Below, one piece after another: positions 23,675 to 33,900 of a stretch of 56,479 nucleotides of DNA. Numbering within the stretch: position 1 is the stretch's first letter; every line of letters begins with the position of its first letter. A model generated the notes under the pieces. It worked only from the letters and a program-made list of their open reading frames with translations. It made no database searches and was not told the DNA's origin. This DNA is from a virus. The DNA lies in the IMG/VR virus record IMGVR_UViG_3300044730_001415, positions 1 to 56,479 of that record. The stretch is one strand, 5' to 3'. A program made the translations under genes and the position numbers.

Positions 23675-24022
23675 ATGGCAAGATTTTATGGTGCAGTTGG
23701 TTATGGCGAAACCATAGAAAGTCCAGCAAACTCCGGAATATGGGTAGACGTCATCACAGAGTATTTATATTTTGGTGACGTTACCCGTGCTTCGCGTAAA
23801 AGTGGCGACAACGAACATCTTAATTCGGACATAACAGTAAGTAACACAATAAGCATTCTTGTCGATCAGCACGCTGCAAAACACTTTTCTAAAATAAAGT
23901 ATGTCGTATGGAATGACGTTAAATGGACTGTAGACAATGTTGAAGTTCAGCCACCTCGTCTTATACTTCGGTTAGGAAGCGTTTATAATGGCCCAACGTA
24001 CATCCCTCCAAGCCCTGCTTAA
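23675..24022 (+). CDS. head-tail joining protein
   Basis: A 115-residue beta-rich protein following AAGGAG. The block EYLYFGDVTRASRKSG and YVVWNDVKWTVDNVEVQPPRLILRLGSVYNG fits the small head-closure/joining proteins that follow capsid genes. Overlaps the next gene by 35 bp. Confidence 0.65.
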   Translation: MARFYGAVGYGETIESPANSGIWVDVITEYLYFGDVTRASRKSGDNEHLNSDITVSNTISILVDQHAAKHFSKIKYVVWNDVKWTVDNVEVQPPRLILRLGSVYNGPTYIPPSPA

Positions 24023-24293
24023 AACTATTCTGGGGTCAAATAATGTATATTTCCAACCACCCCCAAGTATACAAATGCAATACCCTGCAATAGTCTATCG
24101 TCGAGATGATGACGATTTGACGCATGCTGGAAATAAACCGTATAATCGTCGAATTCGGTATCAAGTAACTGTGATTGATTCAAATCCGGACAGTTTGATT
24201 CCAGAAAAAATAGCATCGCTTCCGCTTTGCTCTTATGATCGATTTTATACGGCAGATAAATTAAACCATGACGTGTTCAATCTTTTCTTCTAA
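23988..24293 (+). CDS. tail terminator-like protein
   Basis: A 101-residue protein: MAQRTSLQALLKTILG then PPSIQMQYPAIVYRRDD, YQVTVIDSNPDSLIPEKIASLP. The order of strands and the RYQVTVIDxNPDS motif match tail terminator / minor tail proteins in siphoviruses. It lies between head-tail joining and tail tube genes, as expected. Confidence 0.7.
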   Translation: MAQRTSLQALLKTILGSNNVYFQPPPSIQMQYPAIVYRRDDDDLTHAGNKPYNRRIRYQVTVIDSNPDSLIPEKIASLPLCSYDRFYTADKLNHDVFNLFF

Positions 24294-24304
24294 GGAGAAA
24301 TAAA

Positions 24305-25228
24305 ATGCCAATACTTACTTGGGACAATGTCGGCGAACGTTTCTACGAAACAGGTGTCGATCAGGGCGTCCTTTACATCCCTGATGCTAATGGTAACTAT
24401 AACATTACCCCCGGAGTTCCTTGGAACGGTCTCGTTTCCGTTACCGAGTCGCCTAGTGGTGCAGAAGCAAATGCGCAGTATGCCGACAACATTAAGTACC
24501 TGAACCTGTATTCGGTCGAGGAGTTTAGCGCATCGCTGGAAGCCTATACCTACCCCGACGAGTTCAACCAGTTCGACGGAATCGTCACACAGAACTCTGG
24601 AGTTCAGATCGGCCAGCAGCCGCGCAAAACTTTCGGTCTTTCGTATCGAACCAAGCTTGGTAACGACATCAATGACGATTTAGCGTATAAGTATCACCTT
24701 GTCTACGGCCTTAAGGCCAGCCCGACAGAAAAGGCGTACAGCACCGTCAGCGATTCGCCGGAGCCGATTACATTTAGCTGGGAGCTCATGTCGACTCCGG
24801 TTAGCGTCACCGGTCAGAAGCCGACATCGATCATCACTATCGATTCTCGCAGGGTTAGCGCCGCAAACCTGCTAGCTCTGACAAATGCGCTGTATGGCAC
24901 TTCTAGCTCCACCGCGTATCTTCCGCTCCCGGATCAGGTCGTGTCGATGTTTGCTGGCAGCGCTCCAACCGTCATTACGCCTGCGCAGCTTCAGGCTGCA
25001 GCCCCGACCTTTGTTGCGGGAACTGGTATTGCCACTATTACCAACCTTACCGGCGTTACTTGGAAGCTTACAAATGCTGCCGTCAGCAACGTTACTGTTA
25101 CCGCAGGACCTACCTCGGGTGCTCAGATTCCACTCGCTTCGTCACCCGTTCTCATTCAGGCAGTGCCGCAGGCGGGGTACATCTTTGGGACGTTTGCTCA
25201 GACGTCTTGGACGTTCAACCGTACCTGA
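24305..25228 (+). CDS. major tail tube protein
   Basis: A 307-residue protein, start after AAGGAG. The core has GVDQGVLYIPD, VPWNGLVSVTESPSG, TYPDEFNQFDG and FGLSYRTKLGND, a layout typical of actinophage tail tubes. The C-terminal about 85 residues (APTFVAGTGIATITNLTGVTW ... SWTFNRT) form an added beta domain similar to that at the capsid C-terminus. C/G-ending codons point to strong expression. A second copy of the core lies at 25816. Confidence 0.85.
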   Translation: MPILTWDNVGERFYETGVDQGVLYIPDANGNYNITPGVPWNGLVSVTESPSGAEANAQYADNIKYLNLYSVEEFSASLEAYTYPDEFNQFDGIVTQNSGVQIGQQPRKTFGLSYRTKLGNDINDDLAYKYHLVYGLKASPTEKAYSTVSDSPEPITFSWELMSTPVSVTGQKPTSIITIDSRRVSAANLLALTNALYGTSSSTAYLPLPDQVVSMFAGSAPTVITPAQLQAAAPTFVAGTGIATITNLTGVTWKLTNAAVSNVTVTAGPTSGAQIPLASSPVLIQAVPQAGYIFGTFAQTSWTFNRT

Positions 25229-25257
25229 TTCTAAATTAGACAGAAAGAGACCAGAGA

Positions 25258-25806
25258 ATGCTAAAACTTGTTATCGAAGGTCAAGAACTGTGGGACGAAT
25301 CCACAGAATCTTTTAAAAGAGATGATAATGAAACTGTAATCTTAAACTTAGAGCATTCTCTGGTCTCTCTGTCAAAATGGGAGTCAAAATTTGAGAAATC
25401 TTTTTTGGGGAAGCAAGATAAAAGCGTCGCTGAAATAGTTGCATATATTGAAGCAATGATTGTCGACGAAAACTACCCCATTGGAGTCTTAGAAAAACTT
25501 ACGCAAGCGCACATCTCCGAAATAAACAACTACATCGATTCAAAACAATCGGCTACTTTCTTTTCGGAAATAAAAAGGCAAGGCGGACGTAGTGAGGTAA
25601 TTACATCAGAGCTTATTTACTATTGGATGATTGCCTTTAACATACCATTTGAATGTCAGACGTGGCATCTTAATCGACTTTTTGCATTAATTAGGATTTG
25701 CAACATGAAGAATGCAAAACCAGACAAAATGTCAAAACACGCCGTTGCGCAAAGAAATCGCGAGCTTAATGAATCTCGCAAAAAACAACTCGGAACTTCT
25801 GGATAG
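25258..25806 (+). CDS. tail assembly chaperone
   Basis: A 182-residue protein recognisable by LNLEHSLVSLSKWESKFEK near the N-terminus, ITSELIYYWMIAFNIPFE and LNRLFALIRICNMKN near the C-terminus, the pattern of tail assembly chaperones in actinophages. These bind the tape measure during tail assembly. Unusually the tape measure is 5 kb downstream, and no frameshifted extension is apparent. Confidence 0.85.
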   Translation: MLKLVIEGQELWDESTESFKRDDNETVILNLEHSLVSLSKWESKFEKSFLGKQDKSVAEIVAYIEAMIVDENYPIGVLEKLTQAHISEINNYIDSKQSATFFSEIKRQGGRSEVITSELIYYWMIAFNIPFECQTWHLNRLFALIRICNMKNAKPDKMSKHAVAQRNRELNESRKKQLGTSG

Positions 25807-25815
25807 GGGGTAGAA

Positions 25816-26592
25816 ATGCCAATTCTTTCATGGAATAATGCGGGCACGCGAAGATTTGAAACCGGTCTTGATCGTGGCGTTTTGTATTTAGATACTTCTT
25901 TAGGTGTCGCTTGGAATGGGCTTCTTTCCGTAAGTGAAGAAAAAGTAGGCCAAGAAGTAATAGGTTTATACTACGACGGTCTTAAACATTATGACTACGT
26001 TACCCCAAAGGAGTATGCGGCAACGCTCACAGCCTATACGTATCCTGATCAATTTTTAGAATACGAGGGTGTCGCAACTATCGACAATAACATCCGAATT
26101 GACAACCAACGACACAAGCGATTTGGATTAAGTTATAGGACACAAATAGGCAACGATATAAATGAAGATCTTGGTTACAAAATTCATATATTGTATGATT
26201 TGACCGCCGTTCCCTCAGATGTTACTTACGGCTCGAGAACTGACTCGCCTGAAATAATAGAGTTTGAATGGCAGATCACGTCCCGCCCAAAAAACGTAAC
26301 GGGATATAGACCAACTTCGCACCTAACTATAGACTCAACAAAAACGCCGCCTGATGTGGTAGCCGCTATAGAAAACATACTCTATGGTACTTTGAGTTCA
26401 AACCCACAACTACCCTCAATATCTTCCTTACGAACTTTAATGACAATGCTAAGCATTATCGATAATGGCGATGGAACTTGGACGGCAATTGGGTCGGATT
26501 CTGTAGTTTATATGATAGACGCAAACACGTTTGAAATTAACAGTCCATCTGTCAGCATGATCAATGCGACAACGTTTCAGGTTTCTAGCTAA
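25816..26592 (+). CDS. second tail-tube-like protein
   Basis: A 258-residue paralogue of the tail tube: GLDRGVLYLD, VAWNGLLSVSEE, TYPDQFLEYEG and FGLSYRTQIGNDINEDLGYK align with the 24305 product, but the C-terminal beta domain is replaced by a different about 60-residue tail (DGTWTAIGSDSVVYMIDANT). A/T-rich codons suggest few copies. Possibly a minor tube or tail-tip adaptor. Confidence 0.75.
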   Translation: MPILSWNNAGTRRFETGLDRGVLYLDTSLGVAWNGLLSVSEEKVGQEVIGLYYDGLKHYDYVTPKEYAATLTAYTYPDQFLEYEGVATIDNNIRIDNQRHKRFGLSYRTQIGNDINEDLGYKIHILYDLTAVPSDVTYGSRTDSPEIIEFEWQITSRPKNVTGYRPTSHLTIDSTKTPPDVVAAIENILYGTLSSNPQLPSISSLRTLMTMLSIIDNGDGTWTAIGSDSVVYMIDANTFEINSPSVSMINATTFQVSS

Positions 26593-26607
26593 TAGTAAGG
26601 AAAAACT

Positions 26608-28404
26608 ATGGCGACAGTTCAATCACTCACAAAAGCGGCGTCAGAACTTGCGTATTCATCTGCTACCCTATCTAGCGGGATTTTAACTTTAAATAGAATA
26701 AGCGGTCAAAACCCAACAACTTTAAATATTGGTAGTGGCACGGGCAGCGGCGCAACTTGGATAACTGGAGCTTCGGATCCAGTAGCAGGCACAACACGAT
26801 CTGACGGAAGCGCCAGCATTGTAGGTGACCTATATCTCAACACAACCTCAGGTAAAGTTCTTCAAAGAACATCTTCAACTGTATGGACTACGTTAATTAA
26901 TTCTATTGTTGGTGCTACCGGCGCAACAGGCCCCCAAGGCCCCCAAGGCCCCCAAGGCCCCCAAGGCCCCCAAGGTCCTAGCGGTAGTGGATCCGCTTCC
27001 GGCAACTACGTTCCCAGTGACCAGTTTCCAGTCACGTTCGGCGTGCAACTCACAGGTAGCTCGTCAACAACTGCTTCGTCTACCGTTCCCGTAACTACGA
27101 TTAGATCACCGTTTGCGTTTACATTGACCGAACTACGGGCTTGGGCATCAGCATCGGACGGTACCGCTATTCTTGTCGATATTGAGTCAACGATTGGTGG
27201 AACGCCGCAGTCCCTCTTGGGTAACCGGATTCAGATCGATGCAAGCGAACTAAGCTCGCTCGATGCTACGACGCAACCGACAATTGTTAACGCAAACATC
27301 GCATCCGACCAAGAGTTGCGGTTCTTCGTCGATCAGATCGGCGCTGGGGCGCGAAACCTAATGGTATGGCTGCTGGGTCGACGCACCATCACCGTTGCGC
27401 CGGGAGTTCCAAACGCGCCCGCATGGGCCCCCACCAGCTTCACCCTTGGTTCGACAACTGCGACCGTATATTGGGCTGCGCCTGGCGATAACGGAAGTCC
27501 AATTACGTCTTACGAAGTTCAATACAAGCGGTCAATCGACTCAAGTTGGGTTTCTTACAATGGGATAATTGGGTCAACTACTATAAACTTTATCCCCTAC
27601 AGGTCTGCGGCGATCACGGGTCTGACTGCAAGTACGACGTATGACGTGCGTGTTCGTGCTATAAACACCGTCGGACCCAGCCCTTGGTCAGAGACGCAGT
27701 TCACAACGAGTGGCACTCCCACTGTTCCCGGTGCACCGACGTTGTTGGGATCTGGGGGTAGTCCTACAGCAACATCAGTGGCGTTGTCGTGGCAAGCTCC
27801 GGCTTCAAACGGTGGAGCTAATATCACCGACTACGTTATTGAGTATAAACTGTCAACCTCTGATTCGTGGTTAATTTTCGGCGATGGTTCGTCGACTACA
27901 CCGTCTGCAACGGTCACTGGTCTTTCGGCTTCTACATCATATAATTTCCGCGTTTCGGCAACCAACAGCGTTGGTACCGGTAGTCCTTCGTCGACGTACA
28001 CGGCGTCAACGACGGCGGCATCCGGTACGCCACCAAACGCCCCGACTAACTTGAGGATGAACGGTGACGTATCTGGCGGAATCTTCTATGATAGTTCTGG
28101 AACGCTGACATGGACGGCACCGTCTGGTGGCGGAGTTACCGACTATGTCGTGGAAGTGAAGTTAACTTCTGAAACAGATTCGTCTCCCAACCAATGGCGA
28201 CGCTATGCGACTCGGCCATCTACGACATCGTTGAATGTTGTTTTCGAAGTGGGTAACCCTCAATTCGCTTACGGCGGAACACCTAACTCTAGTTTCGGCA
28301 ACGGCGGTGGTCTTTCTTATAGTTTCCGGGTTGCTGCGTCTAACGCCAGCGGTCTAAGCGGGTGGTTGTCTGGTACGTGGAATAACCAAGATGGCGGCGG
28401 GTGA
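26608..28404 (+). CDS. tail fibre with collagen-like and FN3 domains
   Basis: A 598-residue protein. The N-terminal region carries a collagen-like run (GATGATGPQG followed by repeated PQG triplets, about residues 102-128), which should trimerise. Around residues 265-480 there are two fibronectin type III domains (PNAPAWAPTSFTLGSTTATV... and PGAPTLLGSGG...ATSVALSWQAP) and a third-like one to the end (PPNAPTNLRMNGDVSGG). Such multidomain proteins bind host surface polymers. It lies upstream of the tape measure. Confidence 0.8.
   Translation: MATVQSLTKAASELAYSSATLSSGILTLNRISGQNPTTLNIGSGTGSGATWITGASDPVAGTTRSDGSASIVGDLYLNTTSGKVLQRTSSTVWTTLINSIVGATGATGPQGPQGPQGPQGPQGPSGSGSASGNYVPSDQFPVTFGVQLTGSSSTTASSTVPVTTIRSPFAFTLTELRAWASASDGTAILVDIESTIGGTPQSLLGNRIQIDASELSSLDATTQPTIVNANIASDQELRFFVDQIGAGARNLMVWLLGRRTITVAPGVPNAPAWAPTSFTLGSTTATVYWAAPGDNGSPITSYEVQYKRSIDSSWVSYNGIIGSTTINFIPYRSAAITGLTASTTYDVRVRAINTVGPSPWSETQFTTSGTPTVPGAPTLLGSGGSPTATSVALSWQAPASNGGANITDYVIEYKLSTSDSWLIFGDGSSTTPSATVTGLSASTSYNFRVSATNSVGTGSPSSTYTASTTAASGTPPNAPTNLRMNGDVSGGIFYDSSGTLTWTAPSGGGVTDYVVEVKLTSETDSSPNQWRRYATRPSTTSLNVVFEVGNPQFAYGGTPNSSFGNGGGLSYSFRVAASNASGLSGWLSGTWNNQDGGG
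26929..26973 (+). repeat. 9-bp tandem repeat in the collagen-like segment
   Basis: Five near-perfect copies of GGCCCCCAA encode the PQG triplets. Perfect third-position conservation suggests recent copy-number change by slippage. Confidence 0.9.
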
Positions 28405-28410
28405 TTCACG

Positions 28411-30348
28411 ATGCCGCTCTATCCAGTTGAACAGGTTTGGGGGCAGGATCTGGGATTTATCTCCTCACAGTTGCTGCCGAATGGTAAGATCCTGGCATGG
28501 GATTTTGCTTTGGGGCAATGTTGGCTGATCGAACCTGATGAATACGGTTCATATCGTTCGGCGCGTGTTCGCCGGGTCCAAGACCTTCCCGCGACTCAGT
28601 TGTACGGTCCCGTGTCAATCGCCAATAATGGCAACGTCGTTGTCCACGCAGGCGAATACGGGTCGTCCATTTTTGGGATCACACAGATGTTTGATCCCGA
28701 GACAGAACGTTGGACAAGCTTCACGTCTTACTTGGCGAAACATTCACCCGGGATTATGTCAACAAACGGAACGGTTTGGGGCATGAAACGGCTTGAGCCA
28801 AACGCGTTGCCAACAGCTGCACAACCCTTCTCCATTACTTCTCCGCAAGGATATCAGGGACTTGAGTTGTCGGAAACGTCACAATACAGTCAAGAATCGT
28901 CGTTTGTTATTCTACCGGAAGGGAACGCAGTCATTGTCGAAAGGCATAACCCACGAGAACCGGCTTTTGTAGGGGAGATCGTGTTCAACAGCCCAACGAC
29001 AGGGAATATGACTTGGCGGCGGTTTGACATGACAAATAGGTTGCGGAGTTTGAGCCCAACACATTTTCGTGAACAGGCCGCCGATTTTCAAGACACTGGA
29101 CGTTGGTGTTCTAGCGGAGACACCAGCCTTGGTGTAAAGTACGAACCTGGAGTGTTGACCTACATGGCAAAACTTAGCAAGGTCGTACTGGTTGCAGGTA
29201 ACGGCTGTTTGTACACGTGGAGCCTGGACAGCAACGGCAATCTTCAACCAAACTCTTTGGCTCGTCCTGCTTCTTTGCCAAACACGCCTCTTTGGAACAT
29301 CAGCAACAGCAACTTTATTGTTGACGATAAAATTTCGCTGACAACTTACTGTGGAGTGGTTTCCGGTACTTCGGTCGGAAAATCTGGAAGTCAACTTGTT
29401 ACTGCGGGTTCACTCCAGTTTACCGCAAGAAATGAACTCGAAGCCGCAAGTACTGTAAGTGCTCTTCAGGGTCGTCTCAATTCGTCAAATGATATTGCGG
29501 CCGTGTTTGTGCGGGTCAATGAAAATACAGAGTGGGTAAAGTTTCTTTATACAGGCGTATCATATACACCATCAAACTCAACAATAAATGTAACTGTAAC
29601 GGGATTGTCACTTGCAGTATGGCCTGGTCAAATAAACTGGATGACAACAACCACGGACCAAGTTTGTATTGGTCGTCCTTCTTATGATTCTCGTGATGGT
29701 TGCGCTACATTTCTACCTAACGGCGACATGCTGATCCTTGCCGGAGCCAACACTACGGGCGCTGAAGGCTTTAATAACACATCTCGTCTTTTGAAATGGG
29801 ACGGCATATCTAGTAAAGCCGTCGAAGTTCATCAAGATAGAACCTCAACATTTAGAGGCGGAGAATACACAGGGTCGTTGTTTCCACTTCCTGACGGCTC
29901 AATCTGGTGTGGCTTTGGGTTTGAGACAAGAGTGTATGTGCCAACAACTGCTGAAGCGACGCCCTTGACTAATTCCGTTCCAGTCATCACATCTGCACCA
30001 ACGTCATTTGCTGCTGGTGGCCAATTCAGTATTGCTGGGACCGGATTAACGGGCACTCATGAAGGTGGATATTTCTCGGAAGACCGTTCGCCTAGAACTA
30101 ATTTCCCAATTGTGAAACTACGAAACACCACTAATAACTACGTATACTATTGTATGACGCGTGATTTTACGTATCGGGGCATCAAACCGGGCCAGGCATC
30201 ATCATGTAACGTGCGCGTCCCATACACAGTCCCCGTGGGTTCTTATCAGATGTCGGTTGTTGTCAATGGCGTGCCGTCAAGTGAAATGACGGTAACGGTT
30301 GATGGGCAGTCTGGTGGCGAACCGATGTTTTTAAATAGAAAGATATAA
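28411..30348 (+). CDS. galactose-oxidase/kelch-like tail adhesin
   Basis: A 645-residue protein. The N-terminal about 500 residues show repeated beta-propeller blades (ISSQLLPNGKILAWDF, VSIANNGNVVVHAGE, TFLPNGDMLILAGANTTG, SLFPLPDGSIWCGFG). The C-terminal 120 residues (VPVITSAPTSFAAGGQFSI ... SYQMSVVVNGVPSSEMTVTV) match the early-set domain that follows the propeller in galactose oxidase-like proteins. The catalytic Tyr-Cys pair cannot be confirmed. Probably a carbohydrate-binding tail protein. Confidence 0.65.
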   Translation: MPLYPVEQVWGQDLGFISSQLLPNGKILAWDFALGQCWLIEPDEYGSYRSARVRRVQDLPATQLYGPVSIANNGNVVVHAGEYGSSIFGITQMFDPETERWTSFTSYLAKHSPGIMSTNGTVWGMKRLEPNALPTAAQPFSITSPQGYQGLELSETSQYSQESSFVILPEGNAVIVERHNPREPAFVGEIVFNSPTTGNMTWRRFDMTNRLRSLSPTHFREQAADFQDTGRWCSSGDTSLGVKYEPGVLTYMAKLSKVVLVAGNGCLYTWSLDSNGNLQPNSLARPASLPNTPLWNISNSNFIVDDKISLTTYCGVVSGTSVGKSGSQLVTAGSLQFTARNELEAASTVSALQGRLNSSNDIAAVFVRVNENTEWVKFLYTGVSYTPSNSTINVTVTGLSLAVWPGQINWMTTTTDQVCIGRPSYDSRDGCATFLPNGDMLILAGANTTGAEGFNNTSRLLKWDGISSKAVEVHQDRTSTFRGGEYTGSLFPLPDGSIWCGFGFETRVYVPTTAEATPLTNSVPVITSAPTSFAAGGQFSIAGTGLTGTHEGGYFSEDRSPRTNFPIVKLRNTTNNYVYYCMTRDFTYRGIKPGQASSCNVRVPYTVPVGSYQMSVVVNGVPSSEMTVTVDGQSGGEPMFLNRKI

Positions 30349-30351
30349 AAA

Positions 30352-30552
30352 ATGGAATCAGCAATGCCTGACACAGTGGTGATAGAAAGAGCAGAATGGG
30401 ATCGCATTCGTAGCGAAATCACCGCTCTCGTTGACCTTCATAACATGGTGCGCAAGTTGTGCGATGTGGTTTTGCGTCACGAAACGGCCACCGATGAAGA
30501 ATGGTCGATGGTTATTATGGAAGTTCAACACTTCTTGCGACACTACGGCTGA
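30352..30552 (+). CDS. 66-residue hypothetical protein
   Basis: A small acidic helical protein (DTVVIERAEWDRIRSEITALV) between the adhesin and the next tail gene. The ribosome site is weak; ATG 30364 is an equally plausible start. Function unknown. Confidence 0.55.
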   Translation: MESAMPDTVVIERAEWDRIRSEITALVDLHNMVRKLCDVVLRHETATDEEWSMVIMEVQHFLRHYG

Positions 30553-30591
30553 GTAAAACCACAATCACAAAAGACTTTCGGAGGTAAGATA

Positions 30592-30969
30592 ATGATTAAT
30601 GTTAACGCCTCCGGGTCTTTTAACAAAACTGAAAAATTTTTAAAAAAGATAAAATCCAATGAAATATTTTCTTCGCTAGATAGACTCGGTCAAAAAGGAG
30701 TCGATGCGTTATCCAGCGCAAGTCCAGTTGAAACCGGCCTACTTTCAACTTCTTGGGATTATTATATAATTAATAAGGTCGGTAAAAAAGGTATTGTTTG
30801 GACTAACACAAACGTAGAAAATAACATACCCGTGGCTATTTTAGTTCAATATGGTCATGCAACAAAGGATGGTGGGTTAGTGGAAGGCTTAGATTACATT
30901 AATCCAGCAATACAACCTATATTTGACGAAATAGCAACAACGGTGTGGAGGGAGGTAAACCGTGCCTAG
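30592..30969 (+). CDS. HK97 gp10-like tail completion protein
   Basis: A 125-residue protein after GGAGGTAAGATA. It has GQKGVDALSSASPVETGLLSTSW and AILVQYGHATKDGG, the pattern of HK97 gp10-like proteins (TxxxP.dTG.lr.S and vEyG). They join head and tail. Here it is displaced to just before the tape measure, which it overlaps by 8 bp. Confidence 0.8.
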   Translation: MINVNASGSFNKTEKFLKKIKSNEIFSSLDRLGQKGVDALSSASPVETGLLSTSWDYYIINKVGKKGIVWTNTNVENNIPVAILVQYGHATKDGGLVEGLDYINPAIQPIFDEIATTVWREVNRA

Positions 30970-33900
30970 TATTGACAACCGCGTAGTGTCAATGACGTTT
31001 GATAATTCTGAATTTGAACGAAAAATAAAGACGACTATTGACAGTCTAGATAAACTCAAGATGAGTTTAAATTTTGGGGACACTTCAAAGAGCATACAGG
31101 ATATATCTACTAGCTTAAAAAACTTCAATCTGGATAGCTTGTCGACGGCCGCCGACAATGTAAGCTCAAAATTCTCTGCCATGGGAGCAGCCGCGTTCGC
31201 TGCTGTATCCAACATCACGAACCGTGCTGTAGACGCAGGAATTGCGCTTACAAAATCCCTTACGATCACGCCAACATTAACCGGTTATAAAGAGTATGAA
31301 ACAAACATCAGCTCTATTCAAACTATCCTTGCTAACACGTCGAGCAAAGGCTCTACGCTTGAAGATGTCAATAACGCTTTAGATGAGTTAAACACATATT
31401 CCGATCAAACCATTTATAACTTTAGCCAAATGGCTAAAAACATTGGTACTTTCTCGGCGGCTGGCGTTGACTTAGATACCTCGGTGAAATCAATCAAGGG
31501 TATTGCAAACATCGCTGCGATCTCGGGATCAAACTCCGAGCAAGCGTCAAACGCCATGTATCAGCTTTCGCAGGCACTGGCCTCTGGTTCGCTTAAATTA
31601 ATGGACTGGAACTCGGTTGTTAATGCGGGCATGGGTGGTGAAGTATTCCAAACGGCGTTGTTCGAGACCGGTAAAGCTTTAAACAAGCTAGAGGGCGTTG
31701 GTCTTGATACAACGTTCGAAGAATGGAAAAACGCAGGAAACTCCTTCCGAGGCTCATTAGAAACTGGATGGCTTACTGCTGATGTTCTAACTAACACCTT
31801 ACAAGCGTTCACTGGTGACTTAACCGAGGCGCAGTTGACCGCTATGGGTTACACCAAAGAGCAAGCAAAAGAGATGCTTCGTCTTGGAGCTCTTGGTAAA
31901 GAGTCGGCGACCTCAGTAAAAACACTAACTCAGCTTTTGGGAACAGTCAAAGAGTCGGTCGCTTCTGGGTGGTCTGCATCGTTCCGAACTATATTTGGTG
32001 ACTTTGAGCAAGCCAAAAAATTGTTCACAATGTTAAACCAAGCAATCGGGACGGTAGTATCTACTACGGCAGATGCAAGAAATAAAATTCTTGGCGATTG
32101 GGCCGCTCTTGGCGGAAGAACCGACATTATTGACGGTATCATACACTTATTCGCGGCCTTGGGTCATATCAAAAACTCGGTTAAAGACGCCTTTCGAGAA
32201 GTGTTCCCACGAAAAACTGGCGAAGACTTAGCGCGCTTAAGTAAAAGCTTTTTGCTCTTCATGCAGTACTTAGAGCCAAGCCCGAAAACCCTTGACACAG
32301 TTAAACGAGTATTTAAAGGCGTTTTTGCTGCTTTAGAAATTGGGTTTACAATAGTCAAAGCCGTAGCCAGAGTGTTTCAAAGGTTGTTTCAATCATTTAA
32401 CTCAGTTGCCGGATCAGGAATAACTGGCGTAGTACTTAAAGTTGCTGACGCATTTGTTGCTTTAAATGAGAAATTAGTTTCGGGTCAGGGTATAGAGAGG
32501 TTTGTTCAGACCGTATTTGGTTTGATATCCAAAGTAACCGGCTACGTTGGTCTATTTGTTGAACTTTTTAAAACGGGTTTTAGCAAAGCGGCAAATGGAC
32601 TTGCTCAAGCAGCTGGCAAAATGGGAGCGATTTTTTTCAGTGTTGGCGAAGGACTTTCTAAACTTTTTGACGTAATTAAAACTGGTGCATCTAAATTAGG
32701 TTCTGGTGTGGTTTGGGTATTTAAACAAATAGGGTCTTTGATTGGTTCTGTCGTTGAGCGGTTTGATCCGAAAATCTTTACCACTATAGGCAGAGGGATC
32801 TTGACTTTCTTTAAAGCCATTGGGTCAATAGCGAGTACGGTTGGCAGCGCATTTGTTTTTGTGTTGGGTGGAATTGCTAACGGAATATTAAGCCTTGGTA
32901 CAGCGATCGTTAAGTTTGCGGGTAGTGGCATTAATAAACTTACCGGTTTCTTTTCGGAAGCCTCAGTCAGTCTTGAGAAATTTGACAACAACTTCAAAAA
33001 AATAAGTGGTGGAGGGGGCAAGGGGAGGTTTGTACAATTTAAAACCGCCTTAGATGACACTGGGAAAAGTGTTACTGAGTTCCGAAACAAACTTTCGAGT
33101 GGTTCCAATGGCGTAGCGTCCGAAATAGACGCAGTTGGAACAAGCGTTAACAGATCTTCTTTTGGTTTATTAGCTTATAAAGATATTTTTGAGAAAGTTT
33201 TTAATGTTTTAAAACCTATTGGCGATAAAATTGCAGATTTGTTTTCCAAACTATCGCTTAATGATATTTTGAAGATAGCCGGTACGGTAAGCATCGTTAA
33301 ACTACTAAAAGGTATTCGAACTGCTTTTGAAGATTTTGGTGGTGTTTTTAGAAGTTTTAGTAGCATTTTTGGGCAAGTTTCGGGTGTCATTTTTAAAGCC
33401 GGTGAAGTTTTTACAGGCATCAAAGATGTGTTGGCCGCATTCGCACTCGAAGTAAAAGCACAAGCTTTGCAAAAAATAGCAATCGCCGTCGCGATACTCG
33501 CCGTGTCGCTTATAGCTTTGGCAATGGTCGACCATAAGGCACTTGGTATTGCCCTTAGTGTTGCCGCTGGAGGATTCAGTTTGCTTGTTGGGTCTTTAGC
33601 TGTATTAGCAAAACTCACAGGCGGTGGCGATGCCAAAACGGGCCCGGCCAACTTGCTTGCCCTTACCGCTGCACTTTCTTTGATCGCAGTGGCTGTTTTG
33701 CTAATGACTGCCTCTTTGAAATTGCTTGCGAATGAAGACCCGGAAAGGTTGACATATGCGGCAGCAGCCCTTCTTCCTATTACTACAGCATTCATTGCCA
33801 TTCTAGAATCATTTAAAAAGTTTGAAAATATAGACTTTAAGTCCGTGGCCAAAGGTGCTTTGGGTATCCTTGCTATTGGTGGCGCAGTCAAATCCATTTC

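Noticed and set aside
25258-25816. Programmed frameshift in the tail chaperone gene
   Set aside because: No slippery heptamer with an extension frame was seen near the stop, and another tail gene begins 10 bases later.
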